Shown here: piece by piece, positions 36,050 through 45,082 of the stretch
Position numbering within the stretch: position 1 is the stretch's first letter
How the letters are laid out: every line of letters starts with the position of its first letter
Assembly: GCA_944386415.1 (NCBI GenBank)
Contig: CALXAY010000008.1
Span: 1 to 60,223, forward strand
Direction: 5' to 3'
Source of the DNA: an uncultured Clostridia bacterium
GTDB lineage: Bacteria > Bacillota > Clostridia > TANB77 > CAG-508
DNA length: 60,223 bases
Position numbers and translations under genes: made by a program
Notes under the pieces: generated by a model
Database searches by the model: none
What the model was told of the DNA's origin: nothing
What the model saw: the letters and a program-made list of their open reading frames with translations, nothing else

Positions 36050-39000
36050 TTTTATGCCCTTCCCTATTTGTTTCATTTTGCATTTTCATTAATATCTCAT
36101 CTTTTGATTTTTTATCTATATAATTATATTTATTATTGTTAAGTCTTGGACTAAAACCGCATATTAACTTATATTCACAATATTCACAAGGTGTTTTTCC
36201 TTGCTTATTATATGGCTTTAAGTCTATTTTCCCACTTAATATTTCTCTTGAAATATCTTTTATTGTTTTATAAATATAATCTTGTAAAATTTTAAACTCC
36301 TCTTGTTTTACTCCATTTGTCCATTTTTCATTTACACTACCTTTAGAAGTTATCGCTGCTGGTACTAATTTTGAACTTCCTTGTTCTAAAGTATTATCAT
36401 TCATTTTTATAATTTTTACATCAGCTATTATTAACCCTTTCATTCTAAAATTCTTTCTAATTAACTCTTCTATTTCATCTTCATCTATTCTTTTGTCTGC
36501 TGTTACTATTTGCTCTAATAGTGAAAAATAAAATATCCCTGCAGGTATTATATCTTCTTCTCTACAAATTGCATCTGTATATGTTAAAAGCTGTATTTGA
36601 AGTCCTGCATATACTTCATTTAAATCAATATTTTTTGCTGATGACTTATAGTCTATTATTCTTAAGTATTTTCCTTCTTCATTGCTAGCTGTATCTATTC
36701 TATCTATTTTCCCTGTTATTTCTATTTTTTTACCATTTTCTAGTTCTAAAATAATTGGTTTATATTTTCCTTTTTTACTAAATTCAATTTCTGTTCCTTC
36801 TACAGAAAAATCACTATATATAATTGTTTGTATAATATATTTTAAAGCTTTTGCAACTATCTTTTTTAATCTTCTAACTAAAACTTTATATTTAGTTGTA
36901 GCTGTAAATATAAAATTCTTCTTTAAATTTAAACTCTCATCAATTATGTTAGATACAATTTCTAATATCTTATCTTCTTCTATTTCTGCTAGGTTTATAT
37001 TTTCTTCTCTAACGTATTCAAAGAAATTATCTATTGTTTCATGCATAAAAGAACCTGTATCAAAACTTTTTATTTTTAGGCTTTCTTTTTCTTTTAATTT
37101 TAACCCATATTGTAAATAATATGAAAAAGGACAACATCTATATTTTTCTAATCTTGATATACTTGTTCTTAATGTGTTTCCATATAATTTATCTATATTT
37201 TCTTTCTTTATATCTTCTGGTATATTTGTATATCTTAACCCTTCTAAATCTTCTTGTAATTTTTTCTTCCATTTTTCTTGATTTTTATAATAATTATATA
37301 TTTGATACCATATTTCATCTATTTCTTCTTTATTTCTTATTTTAGCAATATTTTCTATTAATTCCTTATATGTAACTTCTTTATTTACAAGTTCATATTT
37401 CTTAGTTATTACATCACTTTCTTCTTTTAACTTTGGATACATTTTCTTAATTTGTGCAATTAAAACTGATGGTCTTAATGATTTTCCATCTTTATCTGAT
37501 GAACTATATGATAAATACATTTTTTCTTCAGCTGTTGTAAATGCTTTATAAATATTAAACTTATCATCATATAATTGCTCAATTGTACCTTTTGCAAGCT
37601 CTATTCCATCTTGTTTTAATATTTCTCTATCACTATCATCTAAAAAACCTTCATCTTTATTTACACTTGGAAAACTTCCATCGTTTAAACCTAGAATAAA
37701 TACCACTTTTACCTTATGACTTCTTGATCTATCAACATCACCTAAAATAACTTGGTCAGCTGTTCCTGGTATTTTTCCAAGTCCATTATTTTTTAGTCCT
37801 ATTTTTAATATTTTTTGATATTTATCAACTGTTATTTTTTCTTCATTAAATATTAATACAATTTCATCAAAAATATCAAGTATTATTTGATAACTCTCCT
37901 TATATTCATTAGCTAAATCTACTAAATTATTTTCTTCTAATCCTTTTATCTTACCCGCTATTTTCTCCTCTATATTCTGCTCTACTATAAAGTTATATAA
38001 AGCCAAAGTAATGTTTTTTGCAGTTTTGTTTTTTCTTATTTCTTCTTGCAATTTAAGTAATGGATTTATTATCTCTTTTCTTATTTCATTTAATCTTTGA
38101 ACTTCATTTTTTTTGTTTTCGTTATCTAATTCATATATAAAATCTTTTTTCCATTTATTTAATTTAATGTCCCATTTATTACAGTAATTTTCTAATTTAA
38201 AAATCTCTTCTTTTTCAAAATCAAAAAATCCTAGTTTTATATAGCTAAAAATAGATTCAGAAGAAAAATTTTTAGTTAAAATTTCTAATATACTAAGTAT
38301 ATATTGAACTATTATATTTTGATTTAAGTCTCTTTTTTCATCTATAAAAACAGGTATATCATATTCTTTAAAAATAGCTCTAACAAGTGACGAATATCCT
38401 TCTATATTTTTAGTTATTATTGATATATCATTATAACATATATTTTCTTCTCTTATTAGTTTTTGTATCCTTTTTGCTACTTCTTCTACTTCTGAATATT
38501 CATTTTTAGCTAAGAATAATGATAAGTTTTCCACATCTTTTCCATATTTTGTGGATTTTGGATTATATAAATTATTACTTAAAAATCTTAATTCTTCTGT
38601 TTTAAAACGAGGTTCTGTTTCTAAATGTACAAACTCTTCTGTTCCTATATCATTTTCTTTAGCTAAATCTAATAGTCTCTTTGCTGTTAATTTATTTGGA
38701 TAATAAATATCAATATCTGGATTAGTATTAAAATCCAAATTATCTATGCACATTGTTATATTTACCTGTTTTGCTAGAGCAAGCATCTCTTTAATTACTT
38801 GATACTCTTGATACGTAAACCCTGCAAATTCATCTATAAATATAATACTATTTTTTACTAAATCTACTTTACTTATATTTTCAGCAAGAATTGTTAGTAA
38901 ATCTGTATCTTCTATGTAACTTCCTGAGATTTTTTCTTCAAATTCTTGATAAATACAAACCATATCTTGTAATTTATTTTTTAAATACAAATTTTTAGTT

Positions 39001-39434
39001 TCATTTATTTCATCTAATAAATTTTCTACACCCACACCATGTTTTTTAAACTCAGTAATTGCTCTCATACTTAAATCAATATTTTCATCTGATTTACCTA
39101 AAAACTTTAAATTCTTTTGGTTGTTACTTAAGATAGAATAAATAAGCATAGCTTTACCACATTTTGAAAGATGCTCGGTATTATCACCAACTTCTTGGAT
39201 TACACGATAAGCCATTCTACTTAAAGTTATTACTTCAGCCGAAATAGCCGCACTACTTCCTAATCTTTCCATTTCTTCCATAAGTTTCTTCTCAGCTGTA
39301 AATGAAAATTGTTCTGGTGTTACTATATATATTTTCTTTTCATTCTCTTTTTCAATTAAGCTTGCAATTTCAGAAAAGCAATAACTACTTTTACCGCTAC
39401 CTGCTTTACCATAAATAAGTCTTAAGCCCATCAT
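36030..39434 (-). CDS. addB: ATP-dependent nuclease/helicase subunit B (AddB)
   Basis: 1134 aa. N-terminal Walker A YGKAGSGKSSY, helicase-like domains, FILGLNDGSFPS, and a C-terminal RecB-type nuclease (GKIDRID, RIIDYKSSAK, GLQIQLLTY). The Fe-S cysteines (CEYCEYKLICGF with an upstream Cys, YRCCPFSYYLQYGL) are present. With AddA it resects double-strand breaks for recombination. Start is ATG 39434 or the next ATG three bases on, which is better spaced from AGGAGG. No addA lies on either side, unlike the common addBA order. The C-terminal tail runs into a repeat. Confidence 0.93.
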   Translation of the reverse strand: MMGLRLIYGKAGSGKSSYCFSEIASLIEKENEKKIYIVTPEQFSFTAEKKLMEEMERLGSSAAISAEVITLSRMAYRVIQEVGDNTEHLSKCGKAMLIYSILSNNQKNLKFLGKSDENIDLSMRAITEFKKHGVGVENLLDEINETKNLYLKNKLQDMVCIYQEFEEKISGSYIEDTDLLTILAENISKVDLVKNSIIFIDEFAGFTYQEYQVIKEMLALAKQVNITMCIDNLDFNTNPDIDIYYPNKLTAKRLLDLAKENDIGTEEFVHLETEPRFKTEELRFLSNNLYNPKSTKYGKDVENLSLFLAKNEYSEVEEVAKRIQKLIREENICYNDISIITKNIEGYSSLVRAIFKEYDIPVFIDEKRDLNQNIIVQYILSILEILTKNFSSESIFSYIKLGFFDFEKEEIFKLENYCNKWDIKLNKWKKDFIYELDNENKKNEVQRLNEIRKEIINPLLKLQEEIRKNKTAKNITLALYNFIVEQNIEEKIAGKIKGLEENNLVDLANEYKESYQIILDIFDEIVLIFNEEKITVDKYQKILKIGLKNNGLGKIPGTADQVILGDVDRSRSHKVKVVFILGLNDGSFPSVNKDEGFLDDSDREILKQDGIELAKGTIEQLYDDKFNIYKAFTTAEEKMYLSYSSSDKDGKSLRPSVLIAQIKKMYPKLKEESDVITKKYELVNKEVTYKELIENIAKIRNKEEIDEIWYQIYNYYKNQEKWKKKLQEDLEGLRYTNIPEDIKKENIDKLYGNTLRTSISRLEKYRCCPFSYYLQYGLKLKEKESLKIKSFDTGSFMHETIDNFFEYVREENINLAEIEEDKILEIVSNIIDESLNLKKNFIFTATTKYKVLVRRLKKIVAKALKYIIQTIIYSDFSVEGTEIEFSKKGKYKPIILELENGKKIEITGKIDRIDTASNEEGKYLRIIDYKSSAKNIDLNEVYAGLQIQLLTYTDAICREEDIIPAGIFYFSLLEQIVTADKRIDEDEIEELIRKNFRMKGLIIADVKIIKMNDNTLEQGSSKLVPAAITSKGSVNEKWTNGVKQEEFKILQDYIYKTIKDISREILSGKIDLKPYNKQGKTPCEYCEYKLICGFSPRLNNNKYNYIDKKSKDEILMKMQNETNREGHKMSHFVK

Positions 39435-39537
39435 TACCTCCTATGTCGCTATTTATAACGTTTCTTTTTGCACACAAAATCTGATAATTTGTACACATCT
39501 TTCTCTTTTTTCTTTCCTTAAATTTTATACCAGAACA

Positions 39538-39570
39538 CAAAAAATAGCAAGCTCCTAACTTGCTATTTTA
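39538..39570 (-). terminator. Terminator of the ogg gene
   Basis: Perfect stem AAAATAGCAAG/CTTGCTATTTT (39541-39551 with 39559-39569) and TTTTTTG on the minus strand. Confidence 0.8.
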
Positions 39571-39574
39571 CTTT

Positions 39575-40441
39575 TTATGCTTCTCTTCTCCAATAAAATA
39601 AATATTGCTGAGCTAGTCCTGCTAAATTTCCAAACTTTTCTTTTGCTATTTTTTCTATTTGTTTTTTATTTACTTTTGTTTCATCTTCATTTTTTATATA
39701 CAAATCATTCATAACTCTTCTTACCCATACATCAATTGGAAATACTTCAAATCTTTTTAAGTCTGAAAATAATAATATGCAATCTGCAACTTTTGGGCCT
39801 ACTCCTGATAATGTAAGTAACTTATTTCTTACTTCCATAGTATTTAAATTATTTCTTAAATTATCTATGTCCACTTCACCATTTAATATCATTTTAGTCG
39901 TTTCATAAAGTCTTATATCTCTAAATCCTAAGCCTAATTCTCTGTATTTTTCTACACTCACATCCTTTAATTCTTCAGCAGTTGGAAACGTATAATATTT
40001 TTCTCCATTATATTCTATTTCTTCTCCATAATTTTTAGATAATCTTTCTATTATTCCTTTTATTCTTGGAATATTATTATTTGCAGATATTATAAAAGAT
40101 ATAATTGTTTCCCATAAATCTTGATTTAATATTCGTATTCCTTTGCCATATTCAACACTCTTTTTCATGTTATCATCTATCTTACTTAAATATTCTTTTA
40201 TTTTTTTGTAATCTCTATTTAAGTCAAAATAATCTTCTACAACTTCTTTTATATCTCCATTACATATTCCTTTAAATGTTACTTTATTTCCTTCCTTTTT
40301 TACATTTAGGACATTTCCTTTAAATACTCCTGTATAACTTCCGTCTTCTTGCTCATTCCATCTAAAGCATTGTCCACAATCGAAGATATCTCTTAATTCA
40401 AATGAATCTAAATTTCCTACTTCATATATTTGCTCTTTCAT
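39575..40441 (-). CDS. ogg: OGG1-type 8-oxoguanine DNA glycosylase
   Basis: 288 aa. N-terminal OGG_N domain (DIFDCGQCFRWNEQEDGSYTG) and HhH-GPD domain: QDLWETIISFIISANNNIPRIKGIIERL, the hairpin LLTLSGVGPKVADCILLFSD with the catalytic Lys, and FPIDVWVRRVM with the conserved Asp. It removes 8-oxoguanine from DNA and nicks the strand. It is a single gene with its own terminator, in a neighbourhood rich in repair genes. Confidence 0.93.
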   Translation of the reverse strand: MKEQIYEVGNLDSFELRDIFDCGQCFRWNEQEDGSYTGVFKGNVLNVKKEGNKVTFKGICNGDIKEVVEDYFDLNRDYKKIKEYLSKIDDNMKKSVEYGKGIRILNQDLWETIISFIISANNNIPRIKGIIERLSKNYGEEIEYNGEKYYTFPTAEELKDVSVEKYRELGLGFRDIRLYETTKMILNGEVDIDNLRNNLNTMEVRNKLLTLSGVGPKVADCILLFSDLKRFEVFPIDVWVRRVMNDLYIKNEDETKVNKKQIEKIAKEKFGNLAGLAQQYLFYWRREA

Positions 40442-40491
40442 ACTATCACCTTTTTTATTTTACAATATTTATGACTATTTTTCAATATTTT

Positions 40492-40583
40492 TTCAAAAAA
40501 TGTGATATTTTATCAAAAAAATGTTTCTAAAAATGTGATTTTATACTATTGAAATTCTTCTAAAAATGTGATAAAATACTATA
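40492..40583 (+). repeat. Three 33-nt tandem repeats carrying a promoter
   Basis: Units TTC(T/A)AAAAATGTGAT... start at 40492, 40525 and 40558, an exact 33-nt period. The last two share 15 identical starting bases. The promoter TTGAAA (40549-40554), 17 bp, TAAAAT (40572-40577) spans units 2-3. Confidence 0.7.
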
Positions 40584-40597
40584 AAAGGAGGCAAATC

Positions 40598-41935
40598 ATG
40601 GAAAGATTGAAAAGAAAAATTGATGATTATCTTATCAAATGGAAGAAAAATCCAGATAGATTACCATTAATAATAAAAGGAGCTAGACAAATAGGAAAAA
40701 CAAATGCCATAAAAAATTTTGGAGAAAGTAGCTATAAAACATATATAGAAATAAATTTTGCACTTCAACCACAATTTAAAACAATATTTGAAGATGGTTT
40801 TGAGGTTGATAATATAATAAAAAATATAACATTAAAAATGCCAGAACTAGAACTCACTGAAAATGATACATTAATATTTTTTGATGAAATGCAAGAATGT
40901 GTAAGTACAGCAACTTCATTAAAAGCATTCAGAGAAGATGGTAGATATGATATTATTTGTTCAGGCTCTTTAATGGGAATTAATTATAAAGAAATCGAAT
41001 CAAATAGTGTTGGAAACAAAGAAGATTATATTATGAGGTCTTTAGATTTCGAAGAATTTTTATGGGCTAAAGGATATAAAAGTGAGCAAATTGAAGATTT
41101 GTATGGGCATATGCTTGAACAAAAGCCCCTAAGCAATACACAATATAACGTTATGATGTCAAATTTTAAAGACTATATGATAGTTGGAGGAATGCCTGCA
41201 ATAGTTAGCAAATTTATTAAAAATAAAAACTTTAGTGGTATCTTAAAAATGCAACAACAAATTTTACTAGACTATGAAGAAGATATAACAAAATATGCAG
41301 GAGGATTAGATAAAACAAAAATATTAAATTGTTACAGAAAAATATCTGTATTTTTAGGAAATGAAAACAAAAAATTTCAAATATCAAAAATAGCAACTGG
41401 AGCAAGAAATAGAGAATATGTAGGTGTTATAGAATGGCTTTCAAATGCAGGAATTGTAAACATTTCTTATGCAATGGAACAAGCAAACCTTCCTTTAAAA
41501 GGAAACTATAATCCTGATAATTATAGACTATATTTTGCAGATACAGGATTATTAATAGGTTCATTAGATGAAGAAGTCCAAGAAGATTTAAGAAATAATG
41601 AAAATTTAAACACATATAAAGGTGCTTTATATGAAAATATTGTTGGTGATATGCTTGTAAAATCAGGATATAACTTATATTTTTATAAAGATGATAGCAA
41701 AAAACTTGAAATGGACTTTATGATAAGAGATAAAAATTCTTTAATCCCTGTAGAAGTAAAAGCAAATGATAATGCAACTGTTTCTCTTAATAACTTAATA
41801 AATGGCAACTTATATAAAGATATTAAATATGGAATAAAACTATGTAATAAAAACATAGGATTTAATGGAAAATTTTATACATTCCCTTATTTCTTAACAT
41901 TTTTATTAAAAAGATTTTTAAAGGAAAAACAATAA
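40598..41935 (+). CDS. AAA ATPase with DUF4143 domain
   Basis: 445 aa from ATG 40598, eight bases after AAGGAGG; a longer start at 40568 is rejected because it contains that ribosome site. Walker A IKGARQIGKTNAIKNFG, Walker B TLIFFDEMQEC, and a Ser/Gly sensor (ICSGSLMGINY). The C-terminal DUF4143 part has YRLYFADTGLLIGSL, ALYENIVGDMLVKSG and the nuclease-like LIPVEVKAND. Such orphan ATPases are abundant and variable in Clostridia and their function is unknown. It has its own promoter and terminator, with repeats upstream that may be operators. Confidence 0.85.
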   Translation: MERLKRKIDDYLIKWKKNPDRLPLIIKGARQIGKTNAIKNFGESSYKTYIEINFALQPQFKTIFEDGFEVDNIIKNITLKMPELELTENDTLIFFDEMQECVSTATSLKAFREDGRYDIICSGSLMGINYKEIESNSVGNKEDYIMRSLDFEEFLWAKGYKSEQIEDLYGHMLEQKPLSNTQYNVMMSNFKDYMIVGGMPAIVSKFIKNKNFSGILKMQQQILLDYEEDITKYAGGLDKTKILNCYRKISVFLGNENKKFQISKIATGARNREYVGVIEWLSNAGIVNISYAMEQANLPLKGNYNPDNYRLYFADTGLLIGSLDEEVQEDLRNNENLNTYKGALYENIVGDMLVKSGYNLYFYKDDSKKLEMDFMIRDKNSLIPVEVKANDNATVSLNNLINGNLYKDIKYGIKLCNKNIGFNGKFYTFPYFLTFLLKRFLKEKQ

Positions 41936-41954
41936 AATTAAATATAGACTTACA

Positions 41955-41990
41955 AAAATGATAAGTAAATTTTTTAATTACTTATCTTCT
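41955..41990 (+). terminator. Terminator of the DUF4143 ATPase gene
   Basis: GATAAGTAA/TTACTTATC stem followed by a long T-rich tract. Confidence 0.7.
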
Positions 41991-42007
41991 TTCTTTTTAT
42001 TATTTTT

Positions 42008-42138
42008 TTAATTTTAGAAAGTTATAAGCAAGTTTTTAGATTAAGCAATTTGGCGTAGGGAAATTAAGGGTAGACAAATTGTTGGTAAGCGTAAGCTTAA
42101 ATCTAAAAACTTGCCCCAAATCCCTGTAGATGTAACTA
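42008..42138. other. Large structured intergenic element (cruciform or structured RNA)
   Basis: A 19-20 bp arm pair with one bulge, GCAAGTTTTTAGATT... (42028-42046) against its complement at 42095-42114, encloses a second stem CAATTTG/CAAATTG (42046-42052 with 42075-42081). An outer AATTTTAG/CTAAAATT pair flanks it. The loops hold runs of G (GGCGTAGGG, AAGGG) unusual for this AT-rich DNA. A possible loop pairing AGGGA with TCCCT at 42121-42125 would make a pseudoknot. It may be a structured RNA or a MITE-like remnant. No coding potential. Confidence 0.6.
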
Positions 42139-42180
42139 AAATTTAGCAAAAATGAAGCCAAAACTTCTGTCCCCTTTTTC

Positions 42181-43056
42181 TCACTTTTCAAAGCCTTGTC
42201 CTACAACTTCTCTTGAATTTGTAATTACAATAAAACTTCTTGGATCTATTTTTCTTGCTATTATTTTTATTTTAGCCACATCATTCCTATATACTGCACA
42301 CATAAGCACTATTTTTTCTTTCCCTGTATACATTCCTTTTCCATAAAGACCTGTTGTCCCTCTTTCCAATTTTTCTTTTATTTGTTCATATATTTCTTCA
42401 TTTTTATCAGAAATTATAATCATCAGTTTTGTAAAATCAATGCCTTCAAACAAAATATCTATCATTTTTCCCATCAAATAAATTGCAATAGCAGAATAAA
42501 GTCCTATCTCTATCTCCCTAAAACATATCATATTTAAAGTTACTATTATAATATCTATAATAACTATTATATTTCCTGACTGTATTGTTGGTTTATATTT
42601 TTTTGCTACATAACTTACTAAATCGCTTCCTCCTGTTGAGGAGTTTACTTTTAAAAGAATAGCTGTTCCTATTCCTAATATAATTCCACCATATACACAT
42701 GCTAAAAATCTATCTTCTGTTAAAGGCTTAAACTTATCTAATACATCTATAAAAAATGATAATGTTACTGTTCCTATAATTGATTTTGCAAAAAAATACT
42801 TTCCTATTTTAAATATTGATATGAAAAATAATGGAACATTTATTAATACTATCATTGTTCCCATTGGTATGTTTAATAAATAATAAGTTATTGTCGCAAT
42901 ACCTGCTACTCCACCTGACGATAATTGGTTAGGGAGCAAAAACAATGATACTCCTAATGCCATTACAAAAGATCCTAAAATTGTTCCTAATATTTCTATT
43001 ATTACCCTTCGCCATTTTATCCTCTTTTCATTATTTTTTTCATTAACTAAATCCAT
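42181..43056 (-). CDS. YitT-family membrane protein (DUF161 + DUF2179)
   Basis: 291 aa. Residues 15-180 contain about five or six helices with the family pattern ALGVSLFLLPNQLSSGGVAGIATITYYLLNIPMG (interrupted here) and NSSTGGSDLVSYVAKKY. The C-terminal cytoplasmic DUF2179 domain has RGTTGLYGKGMYTGKEK and IDPRSFIVITNSREVVGQGF. The family is a common Bacillota membrane protein with a ligand-binding-like tail and unknown substrate. The mRNA start can fold over its ribosome site. Confidence 0.85.
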   Translation of the reverse strand: MDLVNEKNNEKRIKWRRVIIEILGTILGSFVMALGVSLFLLPNQLSSGGVAGIATITYYLLNIPMGTMIVLINVPLFFISIFKIGKYFFAKSIIGTVTLSFFIDVLDKFKPLTEDRFLACVYGGIILGIGTAILLKVNSSTGGSDLVSYVAKKYKPTIQSGNIIVIIDIIIVTLNMICFREIEIGLYSAIAIYLMGKMIDILFEGIDFTKLMIIISDKNEEIYEQIKEKLERGTTGLYGKGMYTGKEKIVLMCAVYRNDVAKIKIIARKIDPRSFIVITNSREVVGQGFEK

Positions 43057-43059
43057 AAA

Positions 43060-43100
43060 AAATCACCTTTATTTTATTATTGGTAAAATATAGGTGATTT
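43060..43100 (-). promoter_or_regulatory. Hairpin sequestering the yitT ribosome site
   Basis: On the minus strand AAATCACCT pairs with AGGTGATTT (43092-43100 with 43060-43068), plus inner ATTTTA/TAAAAT, and T residues follow. The 3' arm contains the GGTGA ribosome site, so it could be a terminator, an attenuator or a translational switch. Confidence 0.5.
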
Positions 43101-43174
43101 ATTCTTTTTCTACTTTCTTTTTACTTTTTGTTTTCTTTTATTTTTCCTTTTAATATTTATGACTATGAGTATTG

Positions 43175-43203
43175 CTGTTTTTTGACCCCGTCCCAAAAAA
43201 CAG
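43175..43203. repeat. GGGACGG-core palindrome / terminator after the Elp3-like gene
   Basis: CTGTTTTTT (43175-43183), loop GACCCCGTCCC, AAAAAACAG (43195-43203), directly after the radical SAM stop codon. Confidence 0.65.
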
Positions 43204-44247
43204 TTAATCTGTATAAGTTTTAGTTACTTCTATTTTTGACTTTCCTTGTTTTACTTTTTTATCCTGCTTTAAAACCAAATCCACATCATATGTATCTTTT
43301 AATTTTAATACATTTTCCTTTTTATGACCTATTACATTATTGCTATCAACTGGATTTACCGTAACTTCAACTTCTTTTACTTTTACATTTAATTTTTTTA
43401 TTTTTCCTACTATTGCATCATACCACATTGCTGATTCTACTAGTTGTCTTAATGCTGGATGATATGGACCTGCAACTACTTCACTATTTTTATTACTTGG
43501 ATCTGATATTTCATCTGTTGTTTGAAGTCCTACTCTTATTACGTCTATATTTTTATCTGCAAACATTCTAACTAAGTCTTTACAAATCTCAACTGTTTGC
43601 ACAACTGATAATGGCTTATATGTTCCTTCTTTATATTCTTTTTCTAGTTTTGTATTTTTTATAACTAATGTTGGATAAATTCTTACCATTTTAGGTTTTA
43701 GTTTTATTAATTGCTTTGCTGTATTTATTTCATCTAATCTTGTGCTTTCAGGTAATCCTACCATCATTTGATGTCCTAATCTAAATCCATGCCATCTAAT
43801 CATTTTAGATGCTTTTTTTACATCTTCAAATGTATGTCCTCTATTTATTCTTTTTAAGATATAATTATTTGCTGACTGAACTCCTAATTCAATTGTTTTT
43901 ACTTTATATTTTCTAAGTCTTTTTAAAACTTGTTTATCTATAGCATCTGGCCTAGTTGAAACTCTAATACTTTCTACTTCTCCATTTTTTACATATTGAT
44001 AAGCAACTTGTAATAATTCTTCTTGTTTTTCTTCTGATATTGCTGTAAAACTTCCTCCAAAAAAAGCAATTTCTATTTGTGCATCTTCTTTGTTAATACT
44101 TTTTAGGTAATTCTTTATTATCTTATTAGCTTCTTCTTTCGTCATTTCTTTTTTTTGACCACTTATGGATTTTTGATTACAAAATATACAATCATTTGGA
44201 CATCCTAGATGTGGTACAAATATTGGTATTATGTATTGTCTTTTCAT
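43204..44247 (-). CDS. Elp3/YhcC-like radical SAM protein
   Basis: 347 aa. CX3CX2C motif in PHLGCPNDCIFCNQKSISG near residue 15, then EIAFFGGSFTAIS, VSTRPDAID, ELGVQSANNYILKRINRGHT, HQMMVGLPEST and RIYPTLVIKNTKLE, the order seen in the Elp3-like class without an acetyltransferase domain. It probably modifies tRNA or a ribosomal component. The rnc-rSAM pair is conserved in Clostridia, normally followed by smc; here a repeat and yitT follow instead. Confidence 0.85.
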   Translation of the reverse strand: MKRQYIIPIFVPHLGCPNDCIFCNQKSISGQKKEMTKEEANKIIKNYLKSINKEDAQIEIAFFGGSFTAISEEKQEELLQVAYQYVKNGEVESIRVSTRPDAIDKQVLKRLRKYKVKTIELGVQSANNYILKRINRGHTFEDVKKASKMIRWHGFRLGHQMMVGLPESTRLDEINTAKQLIKLKPKMVRIYPTLVIKNTKLEKEYKEGTYKPLSVVQTVEICKDLVRMFADKNIDVIRVGLQTTDEISDPSNKNSEVVAGPYHPALRQLVESAMWYDAIVGKIKKLNVKVKEVEVTVNPVDSNNVIGHKKENVLKLKDTYDVDLVLKQDKKVKQGKSKIEVTKTYTD

Positions 44248-44261
44248 AAATTACCTCTTTT

Positions 44262-44936
44262 CTAATTAAAATTTTCCAATGCCTTTTTAGCAGCCTGCAT
44301 TTGTGCTTCTTTTTTACTTTTCCCCTTTCCTTTTGCTAAGAATTTTCCGTTTACTTCTACATCTACAACAAACATTTTATTATGGTCTGGTCCGCTTTCT
44401 CCTATTGTTTTGTATTCTATCTTTACTTCTCCATGTTCTTGGAGCTTTTCTTGTAATACTGTCTTATAATCTTTATCTCCTACATGTTTTGTTGCATCTA
44501 GAATTGCATCTTTTAAATTTTCTATTATAAATTTTTCCGCTTCCTCTAATCCTCCATCTATATATATAGCCGCTATTACAGCTTCTACACTATCTGCTAG
44601 AATTGCTGGTCTTTTGCTTCCTTCTGTCTTTTGTTCTGATTTTCCTAAGTACAAGAAATCACTAAAATTATGCAATTTTGCTACTTTGTACAAACTTTTT
44701 TCACATACTACTGTTGCTCTAACTTTAGTCATTTCTCCTTCTCTTAGGTCTATATAGTTTTTATAAATGTATTTGCTTGATAAAAATTCTAGTATACTAT
44801 CTCCTAAGAACTCTAATTTTTCATTGCTTTCTAATTTTCTTTCATTTGCATAGGATGTATGTCTTAATGCTTTTTTTAATAATTCTTTATCTTTAAACGT
44901 ATAACCTATACTTTTTTCTAATTCTTCTAATTGCAC
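44262..44936 (-). CDS. rnc: Ribonuclease III
   Basis: 224 aa. Catalytic signature NEKLEFLGDSILEFLSSKYIY with metal-binding Glu/Asp, then LADSVEAVIAAIYIDGG. The C-terminal double-stranded RNA-binding domain is DYKTVLQEKLQEHGEVKIEY through KSKKEAQMQAAKKALENF. It processes rRNA and other double-stranded RNA. Start is GTG 44936 with GGAGGTG upstream. First gene of the pair with the Elp3-like protein. Confidence 0.97.
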   Translation of the reverse strand: MQLEELEKSIGYTFKDKELLKKALRHTSYANERKLESNEKLEFLGDSILEFLSSKYIYKNYIDLREGEMTKVRATVVCEKSLYKVAKLHNFSDFLYLGKSEQKTEGSKRPAILADSVEAVIAAIYIDGGLEEAEKFIIENLKDAILDATKHVGDKDYKTVLQEKLQEHGEVKIEYKTIGESGPDHNKMFVVDVEVNGKFLAKGKGKSKKEAQMQAAKKALENFN

Positions 44937-45027
44937 TTTTTCACCTCCATTTCCTAGATGTATATATTATATACCATTTTAGGAATTTTGCAAGTAATTA
45001 CCAACTTTTTCTGACAATAAAATCCAA

Positions 45028-45061
45028 AAAAGATAAACTATGAATCCATAGTTTATCTTTT
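45028..45061 (-). terminator. Terminator of the TIR-RyR operon
   Basis: Perfect 15-bp stem AAAAGATAAACTATG/CATAGTTTATCTTTT with a 4-nt loop and T residues on the minus strand. Confidence 0.85.
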
Positions 45062-45082
45062 AATTATTATAAATATATAAAA

